Assembly: GCA_020736575.1 (NCBI GenBank)
Contig: JAGPYM010000034.1
Location: 186,001-250,000, forward strand
Source of the DNA: Thelonectria olida
Lineage: Eukaryota; Ascomycota; Sordariomycetes; Hypocreales; Nectriaceae
Reading direction: 5' to 3'
Length of the DNA stretch: 64,000 nucleotides
The notes under the pieces: generated by a model
Seen by the model: the letters and a program-made list of their open reading frames with translations, nothing else
Databases searched by the model: none
Told to the model about the DNA's origin: nothing
Shown here: positions 55,155 through 64,000 of the stretch, one piece after another
How the letters are laid out: every line of letters starts with the position of its first letter
Numbering within the stretch: the stretch's first letter is position 1
Translations under genes and position numbers: made by a program

Positions 55155-55564
55155 TGCGTTGTGGGTTTGAAGACTTGAAAACGTTGGCTGTGGATATAGT
55201 CTTCTCATACAAGACGCATGGGCAGTTGGGGGAGGGTAAGTGTCCCATCGCCAGACTCCAAGTTTCAGCATTGATGAGATGCTAAGCGTGTCTAAAAGTG
55301 CGAAATTGCGACCCGAGATTCCAAACGAAGGCGATATCAGACAGCTTTTCAGAATCAGCATTTGGTAAAGATTGCTCTAGCAGTAGAAGGGGAATCTTTG
55401 GGAGCTTGAGATGTTTATGATATTGGAATTATTCATCGACACACAGAGAAGACGGGACGCCCAAGTGTGACGTAGGTAACCAAAAGAATGGTCACAACAG
55501 CTTGAAAATATAATACTCTCTCTATTGCGCCAGGATAGTACGACGTTCAGTCTGGCCACCTATG
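55155..55564. other. Convergent intergenic region (410 bp)
   Basis: 3' flanks of the coiled-coil gene and of the leftward perforin-like gene. No feature seen. Confidence 0.4.
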
Positions 55565-56651
55565 TTACTTTCCAGGCTGTCTAAGCCTGGCATTGGAGAC
55601 GTACTGATTCAGCCGTGCATATGGTGTTAGAAGCAGCTCGACAACCAGGCCGGACCTACACAATCGAGCGCAGTCGGAAAGGGGCAGCTCAGCTCCGTCC
55701 ACCACGCCCACTTCAGCCATGACATCGCGCACTTTGGTCTGGAGCTCTCTGACCTTGACCAGGTAATCGTTGGCCTGCTTGCGTAGCTCCTCTTCGTCTC
55801 TTGGCGACGCCCCCTTCGAGTCGAGCGCGCACGGCTGCCCGGTGTCAAGAGTTGAGTAGCCACTAAACGAGAGCGTCGATGAGTGCGACTGTGATGTCAT
55901 GACCTCGGTGTGTGTCGCGCTCTCGGACCAGAAGAGCACTTTGACGGCCACGGTGATGGCAATTGTCTCTTGCGAAGATCTGGACTCGGTCGATGCCGAC
56001 ATGCAAGCGCCCGCATCTGCGCCCAGAGCAAACCCACAGACGTAATAGTTTCCGTACCGCTTCCGGAAGAGTTCTTCGCCGTGAGGGGATTGCAGGATGG
56101 CGATAGCCTTCTCGGATAGCGTAGGAGTCCGGTTCAAGACCACCCTCCCCACACGGCACGATGCGTTCCGGGAGGCTTTGACGCCCTAAAATGAAGCTTG
56201 AGTATTAGCGTTGGCGGATCGACAGGTCTACCGCGCAGGGGGGCTGGAGACTCGCATTTCGGTCCTCTGAGACCCTGCCGTCGTATTTTCCTGTCACACT
56301 GGCGTTCAGGAATGGGTAGCCAACGGTGATGCCCAACGCCGCACTCAGATGTTCGGTGCCATGCTCGGACGACGTGCTCAGGCCGTCGCGGTAACATCCA
56401 GACGACGAGATTCCGCCGTTGCCGGGGCTGTCTGGGATCACCGCGCTCAGGCGTAAGGTGCTGACGTCGAAGGGACTCTCAATGGCCCAAGGACCGTCAA
56501 GGTCTTTGAAGCGATCCGAGTCCAATCCAGCCAAAATAGAGCGCACCTCGCGGCTCCAGCAGATGGAGAACGGGTGTCCCGCGTCGGCGGCATTCTCCAG
56601 TGTCGGCCTGGTCGGGTCAGGGCCGATATCGAAGTCTTCGTCGTCTGACAT
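55565..56651 (-). CDS. Perforin-like (MACPF-related) protein, 332 aa
   Basis: Two exons, 56651-56274 and 56185-55565. The intron (88 bp, donor GTCTCA, acceptor TTTTAG) is chosen because it is the only one in phase with the downstream frame; the donor is weak, so that junction is the least certain part. The start MSDDEDFDIGPDPTRPTLEN is followed by a beta-rich region (LGITVGYPFLNASVTGKYDG) and then FRKRYGNYYVCGFALGADAG, which resembles the Y/F-G-x-Y/F-hydrophobic-G-x-GG signature region of MACPF domains. The last 90 residues are helical. No signal peptide. It is divergent from a second perforin-like gene 710 bp away, suggesting a shared promoter and joint function. Assignment is tentative. Confidence 0.55.
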
Positions 56652-57361
56652 GGTGCAAAAGACACAGTTCGGGCTTCAGGGGGGTGGTTAAGTGTGTGCC
56701 ACCATCTTTCCCAATTCCCAGCATTCTTTTAAGCTATTTAGTACCAAGACTCCCTGACATACTGATCGACAGGACTGCATGCTCACCGACGAATGCGGTG
56801 GCTTGAGACTAATTCAACTACAGCGTGATAATCTAGTAGTAGTGGCGAGAATGGCTGAGTGGCGGGTACCTCCGATCATCATCTCCAGACCTATGTACCT
56901 GACCACGATGCGAGGTACAGTACAAACACATGACGCGCCATAAGCACCTTGCGAGCTAGAATACACCTTTTCGGGAGACGAAGCGAGAGTTAACGCGCGG
57001 TCAACTAAAAGCTTCTCCAAGCCGCGTCTCACTAGAACTCAGGTGGATAGTTGATAGCCACAATACCATACCAAGCAGAGTCTGGAATCGCACTATTGAA
57101 AAGAGCTGACCTCTGCTGTCAGCCACTGAGGTCATTACTTTTGCTCGTACGAATGCGCGGAGGCGAATCTGGAGCTGCAAGCACACTCAACGTCTCTACT
57201 TCTGAAAGAATACTCAATCGTTATTTAGTAGGAATCGCAACGGGCAAGACACTATCATCAAGCTCTTCACACCTTCTCGCAGCGTTACTGGCATTTCAAT
57301 TACTTCTTCCTAGGATAGTTGAACGAGCCGCGTCAATTGACGCTGCACCTTAGCACCCAAG
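56652..57361. promoter_or_regulatory. Shared divergent promoter of the two perforin-like genes (710 bp)
   Basis: The two genes start 710 bp apart and read away from each other, so regulation could be common. No TATA box or repeated motif stands out on either side. No other coding frame is convincing. Confidence 0.4.
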
Positions 57362-60300
57362 ATGGCGCAAATGCTCGCACCTTACAATAATTCCATGCGC
57401 TTAGGCCAGGGCTTCAATAGCTACACCCAGCAGGTATGCCTTGACCAAGCCGTGGTTCCCGGCCAGCAGCGCAGAAGCAACAAGGAGAAGGCCACTATCA
57501 GCCTCACTCCAGAGTCTGCGACCGACAGCACCGCTGCCCCGATTACCCCGGATGACTCTGGGGAGACGTCCTTGACGAAGAGTGATGCGGCGAGCACCCA
57601 AACGCAGCAGCACCCCATCCAGGTCATGCCTTGGGTAAGTTCATGACGGAGCTTACATTCATTCTGCATCATGCTAATCTATCAACCATCGTCTTAGGTG
57701 AAACCGCAAATCGTCACGTACTCATCGCGGTTCGTTGACAAGCTCAGCGATGTTACAGGCATGAACAATTGACCTCTCTAGACGAGGAGATCTGGAAACT
57801 AACGACAACAAGATGCCATGAACATTTCTGGCTCACTATCCATCAAGACTGCTACGATTGGCGGCAAAGCCAACGGTTCCTACATCGACAGCGATAAATT
57901 CAAGTCAAGCGACATCAACTTCCACCTTCAAGTCAAAGTAACAAATGAAGTTCTCGATTCTGAAGAATATAATGAATTTAACAAGATTGAAAAAGTCGCC
58001 AAGAACGAGTTTCCAGAGGTCTATGGGGTAAGCTGTCGCTACCCTCCCAGTGGCCCCGTATCATGGGCTTCAGAGGCTGCCTTGCTAACCATTTCACGTC
58101 GTAGGACTGCTTCATATCTGGCTGGGAAGAAGGTGGCGAGCTGAACGCTATCATCTCAATGAAAGTCCTTGACAAGTCCAAGGTGTTTGAGATCAAGGCA
58201 GGCCTGGAGGCGGAGATGACCACGCCGACCATTAGCGGCAAGGTTGAGGCCGACGTTTCGATGGACAAGAAGAACCTCAGCAAATCTACCGAGACCAGTA
58301 TGTCTATCATCTGGAACTCGACTGTTTATGGAGTGTCTTGTGCTAACATGTTGCCCAGCCATTAGTGTGACGTGGAGTGGCGGCGGTTCTATCAAGGACC
58401 CAACTGAAGACTGGACAATCGCCTCGCTCAAGAAAGCAGCCGCCGCATTTCCCGATCTCGTAGCCATCACTCCGCAACGAACCTATGCCATTTTGACAAA
58501 GTACACGGCTCTGGCAAGCTTCCAGGAGAAGAAGGAGGACTTTTCGCCCCTCGACTACGAGAGCGCTGGCATATACACACGAGCTCTCCTCGACAACTAC
58601 ATGGACTACAAGTCGATGTGGAAGCAGATCTCGAACGCCACCTGGGAGCTCAAGGGAAATCGTGCCACCATTGAGTTTGGGTCATTGGACGAAGACATGT
58701 CCAAGCTGGCCCTGATCCATCATATGCCAATCGAGTCTAAGTCAGCAGACGGCGACACGGCGACAAACAGTCCCGAGTCTGATCTGCAACTCCAGGCCAA
58801 ACAGCAGGCCATTCAAGCCACAGCCGTCGTCGACTTAACTGGCACTGCCGCCGTGAAAGCTAACCTTGCTGAGAGCAAGGCGCCAACGCTTGAGCCGATC
58901 CAATACCGCGTCTTCAGTCCTAACTTTGCTGGCTTGATTCATGCCCGCAAGGTGTGCCGCTTCGAGATGGCCAAGATTGTGAAGGAGGTTGATCTTGTGG
59001 CAAAGAACCCCGAGTTGTCAGTTGATGCAACGCGAGACGCATACTTCTTAAATCCTTTGGTTTTTGAACAACTACTTCCTGTACGTTTCATCCCTGCGCC
59101 GAGTTAAAGAGACCAATCGCTAATCCAGATTCTGTAGATTGTTCGCTCCCTCTCGCCTGAAAACTCCAAACGGGGTGTCAAGGATCCCAACGCCGCACTA
59201 CTCTTGGGCTACGTGCCGCCGGTTGAGGAATCCGATTCACTGCCGCGGGTCTACAGCCTGGAAAGTCCAGTGCAAGATCATGACCTCCGCCTTCAGGCTT
59301 CGATGCTTCGTGTTGCTTGGAAGGCTGAGGACTATTTGATGCAGGGCTGCGCCGGCCAGTATACCGAGAAGACAGTGCATTCGCAGGCAACTCTAGCCAA
59401 CGACCTTGACTCACTTGATCCGACGTTTAGGCCGTCCAAGATATCCGTCTGGGCCTCAAACGGAACTGTGGGTGGTATTCAGGTGACCTATTCCAAGGGT
59501 GAATACAAGTCCCATGGCACTTGTGAAGGTGACCCTACTCACGTAATTGACCTCGCCGACGATGGCTCCGAGATCATTGTCGAGATTGTTGTGCGCGAGG
59601 GCGTTGATCACAATGGTCGGGTTGTCATCTGCTCCATTTCTCTAGCTACGTCGGACTGCAAGGTTCTCGACACGGCGATCAGCCAGGAAAAGCAGGCAGA
59701 GGATGCTGCCAACGCACCACCAACCGTGACCAAAACGCACACATGGGCACGGCCGGAAGACGGCCGATGGAGCTTGCGTGGTTTCTTCACTTTCTCAGCT
59801 CGCGCCACGCCAGATGCGCCTCTCGTCCCTTGCACTCTGGGTGTAGTCTGGGGCAAAGACTCGTTCGTGCCTCTGCCCCTGGCCAACATCTCACTGCCAT
59901 TATGCAAGAACTTTATCGGTCTCGGTAGTAACCTCCAAGATAACATTCGCAAGTTCAAGACGCTCAACAACTTCAGCGCCTTTTCCGACAAATTTCTCAT
60001 GGGCAAGTCAGTCACAACAGGCATTTACGACGATGATAAGACGAAGTACTTCAACTGCCTGGACTCGATCGACATATCTTGGACTATCAAGACCATCGCC
60101 TTCGCGTCTCAATCGGGCAAGCTTACAGGTCTAAAGGTCGGCTATACCAACGACCGCGAGTTCACGCACGGCACATTCGAACGCGAGGTTTGGCACTGCG
60201 ACGTGAAATCCGACCTCGTCGTGGCCAAGCTGACTGCGGGACGGAACAAGACTTCCGACGCTGGGTACATCGACACAGTAGAGTTTATCCGCGCTGATAG

Positions 60301-60508
60301 CAATGGAAGCCAGTCAGCGTGGCCGCTCAACGTGTCGACGCTGCGATATCTGGGCGAGGGCCAGACGCGCGTGTCGGAGGGTGTTTGCGAGGTGGTAGAG
60401 CAGGCGCCGAAACTGGGCGGCAACTCGACATGGACGATCCGAGGGTTCTTTGGCGAGCACACCGAGGGTATAATAACTCGTCTTGGGGTAGTTTGGGGCA
60501 GGGGCTGA
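57362..60508 (+). CDS. Perforin-like (MACPF-related) protein with two jacalin-like C-terminal repeats, 944 aa
   Basis: Six exons: 57362-57634, 57698-57758, 57813-58027, 58105-58297, 58359-59080, 59138-60508. All other introns are GT-AG; the second (57759-57812) needs a GC donor to join KLSDVT-DAMNISGSL. After a disordered N-terminus, residues about 110-300 carry the membrane-insertion-domain pattern (MNISGSLSIKTATIGG..., EVYGDCFISGWEEGGELNAI, TTISVTWSGGGSIKD), close to the FGDYFVxGxxxGG style of fungal MACPF proteins. The C-terminal half has two related beta-rich repeats (from about 582 and 796): ISVWASNGTVGGIQVTYSKG and IAFASQSGKLTGLKVGYTND, then HGT and EVWHCDV/HVIDLADD, which fit jacalin-like lectin folds. 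No signal peptide. Proteins of this type may permeabilise membranes after sugar binding. Assignment is by pattern only. Confidence 0.72.
57759..57812 (+). other. Probable GC-AG intron in the perforin-like gene
   Basis: Donor ACAG|GCATGA at 57759 and acceptor ACAACAAG ending at 57812, with an ACTAACG branch-like site. A GT donor in the correct phase is not available at this join. Confidence 0.6.
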
Positions 60509-61512
60509 GTAATGATGAACTTGGCTTTGCTGAGGATGTAAACTATAATGAGAACTACCGGGTCGAGCAGAATACTTCTACTTCTTATTCATCATGTCGA
60601 GATACTTGTATCAATCATGAAGGTGCGTCATGGCCCGACGAAGACAAGGTTATCACAGAAGTCCATATGTCAACGTCGCTTCAATTCATGCTCAAGCCTG
60701 ACACAGTCATCGCAGTGTTTGCCTAGAGAATTACAAATTAAAGTGTCGACCCGAATCTTATGAGCATGGAACTTTGACAAGATGTAAAAGTTGGATCACG
60801 GTAGCACTGTGTGAGTCAGTGACTCCGAAATGGATCTTCTGTATAGGAACCCACCGATGGAAGAATGCTGCACCGCGAAGCATCTGGAATTTGCGATATT
60901 TTCAAAACAAAACTCTGCCGTTAGGTTTATTCGGGTACAGCCGGACAGGGGTTAGGAACGTTCGTTCTTCTCAACGTCGGCGAGTCGTGTGGTTCGGTAC
61001 AGCGTTGGCACCCTCCTACTTCTGCTATATTTACTTCTATACAAGTAGTATCTTTTAAGCGACAGTGAAGACGTTAATTTAAGGCTGATCCAAGTAGTAC
61101 CCAGCATAGTATAGGTAAGCAAGTGCACCTATCAACCTAAAATCTTCATGTTGACTCCGATATACCGTCACCCTTTTGTCGGAAAATTTCGATTTCTCGT
61201 TGACTTCAGGCAGGACATCATAGTTGAGCACATCAATCTTAAATTTCAAGCTTTCTTCGCTGCCTTTTGTACCAACTAACATGTTTTGTCCACAAGGTTG
61301 ACATCTCTCTTTAAATAGGAGGCTCCCCCTCGGGTCCCTCTTGCTTTCCCGAAAGTAAACATAACCTCGTCAACTGCGCACCACGTCCCCCCCAAGTCAT
61401 CAACCGCTTCCTTTCGTGTTTTACCAACGGTAACATAGTCTCATCAACTCTGCACCACCTCCGAGAAGTCATCACCCGCAAAATCCACCAATCTACAACA
61501 ATACGCACCATC
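60509..61512. other. 1.0-kb intergenic region
   Basis: 3' flank of the perforin-like gene and promoter of the RBR ligase gene. A 67-codon leftward frame at 61079-61282 has an ATG but no motif. The leader from about 61330 is pyrimidine-rich, with a repeated TAACATAGTCTCATCAACTC-like segment. Confidence 0.4.
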
Positions 61513-64000
61513 ATGGCCACCCCCATCACCGACGAGGACCGTGCGATTCTGGCCGCCAACTCGCACAGAGTCATGGCATGTCCCTGCATTTTCGGCGACA
61601 AGTGCCCCGATGGACCAGGCTGTCCGTTTGCAAACGCCTCCTACACAGGTACACTATGTGAAGCCTTTGCAACGGGACGCTGCAAGAGAGGTGATGCGTG
61701 CCCCTTTTCACACAAGATGCCCGAAAAGAAGGACAAACAACTGGTGAGTACCGACTTTGCGTCTTCAATTAGATATCCAGCCACAAACTGACCCGTTCCT
61801 TAGTACCTACAAGAAAATGACACGTTCCACGCGCGGTTCCGAGAAATCGGAGGCAGCTGGGTCAGGTTTGGTGACGGCGCCCAGGTAACCGACCTCACTC
61901 TCCCCTCCGACCTCTACGCTCTTCACATGAAAAACCTCCCTGAAGATTGCACGAGGTCCAGTCTCGTCAGCTTGCTTGAAGAACTGGGCTTCCCCATATC
62001 GGCGGAACAGGTGAAATTCAGCAGGCACTCAAACTCCGCAACCATCAGGTCCGCAGACCCAACATTTCCCCAGATGGCCCGCAACAGACTGCGCACATGC
62101 GTCGAGTTCCAAGACGTGAGAGCGCATGAGGTGCAAGTTCCTGTAAAGACAGGCTTCAACTCGCACGGAGTCAGCTGCAAACAAGTGCGCCTCTCGTGGC
62201 CTCGGCCAGCCAAATATGAAACAGCTTTTCTCTACTATCTGTCGTCCGACGTTGCAAGCAGAGTGTGGCACAACTTTCGGACTGACAAGTACACATCGGC
62301 CGGGACCAAAATTTCGGTTCGATCTCTCCTCTGGCAGCCTGAAACGGGCCTCTCCATTGTCAGATTGGCAAGCTTTGATGCGACGATGGGCGTCATGAAG
62401 CTCATCAACAACCTTCCCCCTGCGGATGTGCCCGATAGCTTTCAAATAGATCAACGCTATTTGGGTGACATGGATGAGACCTCTGCCCAGAACTACGTCA
62501 AGAGCATGCTCCAGAATTTTGGAACCTTGGAATGGTGGGAGGTTCCTAATGATACCAAAGACGAGCGTGTCCACGCCACTGCCATCTTTGCCTTGGAGTC
62601 CCAGGCCCTCGACGCATCCTTGGCACTCGCAGGTGCCAGCTTGCCTTTTCTGCCGATTTTTCTGATTTCCCAAGGACTAGGGTTGGCTATAAAACTCTTA
62701 CCCAAGGTCAAGTTCGAAGTGCCCAACAGGGTCTACCTCAAGGCCCAGCAGAGACTTGAGAAACTTGGAGAAGAGTGGCGAACCCAGAATATCCTATATG
62801 AGGCATTCGCTGGACGAAACAGCCACCAATGCCTGGTTCTTGCAGGCGACAGTCGTCAACTCTTGGCCCAAGCCCAGAGGGACATCGAGCCCTACATCTC
62901 GGGCTTGGTGTTGAGAAAGGGCGGGAAAGACATCTGGCATCCCGACCTTGTGGACAATGCGGCTACATTCTGCTCGCTTCAAACGGTCGAGCGGTGCCAC
63001 GAGGTTGCCATTGTCCAAGATGCAGAGAACTCACAACTTCGAGTCTTTGGGTCCGAAGAGAACTACGCGCAGGTGGCAGAGACGGTGCACAGAATCATTG
63101 AGAGACTGACACCGGCTACTTACTTGATTCCTCTCGACAAGGAAGGTGACATCAAGTGGGCTCTTCGAGAAGGATTTCGGGACATCGAGACCCTGCTGGG
63201 GCGTGGCATGGTCGCCCTCGACCTCGCAAGGGAATGCATCCTTGTGCGCGGATCTGAGAGAGACTTCATCGAGGCCATGGCTACCTTGCCGGATAGAGGC
63301 ACGGAGCCAAACCCTTGCACCATCTGCTTTTGCGACGCCGAACAGCCGATCCGCACTCGCTGTGGTCACGTGTACTGCTCCGACTGCTTCACCAACATGT
63401 GTGAGGCAGAGGCATCTCAGCCAAGGAAGTTTGGCATTACCTGCCTGGCCGATCAGTGCAAGACGGTGATTCCGCTCGCCGAAATCAGCAACCTCCTCGC
63501 ATCAAAGACATTTGACAATGTCCTTCGGGCGTCCTTTGCTTCGCACGTCGGGCGCTACCCGAACGAGTTCCGGTACTGCCCGACACCAGACTGCACTCAC
63601 ATCTACCGTGTCAGTTCCAACTCTGATATGTTGCCTGCGAAGTTCACTTGTCGGGAGTGCTTGCAATGGATCTGCACGGCGTGTCACGCTGCGCACAGTC
63701 CACAAACTTGTGCCGAGTTCCAGGGCGATGCATCTGGCGGCATCGAGGCTCTCACTAGGATCAGGGAACAGATGGGCATTCAAAATTGTCCCGACTGCCA
63801 TTCCCCTATAGAGAAGGACGGGGGGTGTAACCATGTGACGTGTCTAAAATGCGGTATTGACATTTGCTGGTTATGCCTGGCTGGTTTTGAGAGAAGAATC
63901 GATTGCAATGAACACATGAACAGGCTGCACAACCAGCCTTTTATTTTCGAGGGGGATGACGATGAGGATGACGATGACGATGATGATGATGATGAGGGTG
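61513..64000 (+). CDS. CCCH zinc-finger RBR-type E3 ubiquitin ligase, 3' end outside window
   Basis: Exon 1 is 61513-61743; after a 60-bp intron (GTGAGT, CCTTAG) exon 2 runs from 61804 past the right edge with no stop. The first 75 residues hold CCCH-type fingers, the second canonical (LCEAFATGRCKRGDACPFSH, C-x7-C-x5-C-x3-H). An RRM-like segment follows (LHMKNLPEDCTRSSLVSLLE), then long repeats of mixed folds. The ligase module starts near residue 583: RING1 CTICFCDAEQP...CGHVYCSDCF, an IBR segment (CRECLQWICTACHAAHSPQT), and RING2 CPDCHSPIEKDGGCNHVTC, whose first conserved Cys in the CGIDICWLC part would take ubiquitin in a thioester. An Asp/Glu run begins at the edge. Similar large proteins join RNA-binding fingers to RBR ligases; targets unknown. 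Confidence 0.88.

Noticed and set aside
61079..61282. Leftward 67-codon ATG frame before the RBR gene
   Set aside because: No motif, short, and in a region with other chance frames.

Overview
The window is 64 kb of nuclear DNA from a filamentous ascomycete, most likely Pezizomycotina and probably a sordariomycete. The evidence is short introns (about 46-90 bp) with GTAAGT-like donors and CTAAC/CTAAT branch sites, wide gene spacing, and fungus-restricted families: Zn2Cys6 regulator, Pth11-type 7TM protein, NACHT/STAND receptor, ECM33-like wall protein, fungal C2H2-TPR protein. Species cannot be named from sequence alone. All exon joins were inferred by reading splice signals and frame continuity; there is no transcript evidence.

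Layout. 0-18.7 kb is mostly single-copy metabolic and surface genes: a partial ECM33-like wall protein (-), a secreted collagen-like (Gly-Glu-Lys) protein (+), an F-box protein (-), a secreted histidine-phosphatase-like protein (-), a seven-bladed lactonase (+), a seven-exon sulfatase (+), a GNAT acetyltransferase (+) and a Ser/Thr-rich single-pass membrane protein (+). 18.9-24.1 kb is a gene graveyard: an orphan fragment, a 154-bp MITE with perfect 31-bp inverted repeats, a broken gasdermin-like gene, the catalytic-serine half of a subtilisin (S8) gene, and a broken C2H2 / NLR-tail / TPR gene.

24.9-35.0 kb is a tidy block of intact genes: 7TM receptor-like protein, MFS transporter, Zn2Cys6 regulator, ornithine cyclodeaminase/mu-crystallin homologue, and an FAD oxidoreductase fused to a Rieske domain. 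It has the look of a small amine or amino-acid gene cluster with its own regulator and exporter, without a PKS or NRPS.

36.7-60.5 kb is accessory in character: a 1015-residue low-complexity protein, a six-exon NACHT receptor of 1485 residues, a shattered unknown gene, a 745-residue orphan, a decayed subtilase-tail/adhesin/GPI pseudogene, two small unknown genes, and a divergent pair of perforin-like proteins, one carrying two jacalin-like C-terminal repeats. 61.5 kb to the right edge is a CCCH + RBR-type ubiquitin ligase, cut by the window.

The main theme is programmed cell death and allorecognition. A gasdermin-like gene beside an S8 protease, an NLR-like TPR protein, a NACHT receptor and two perforin-like genes lie within 41 kb, and the gasdermin/protease/TPR group has been destroyed while the others look intact.
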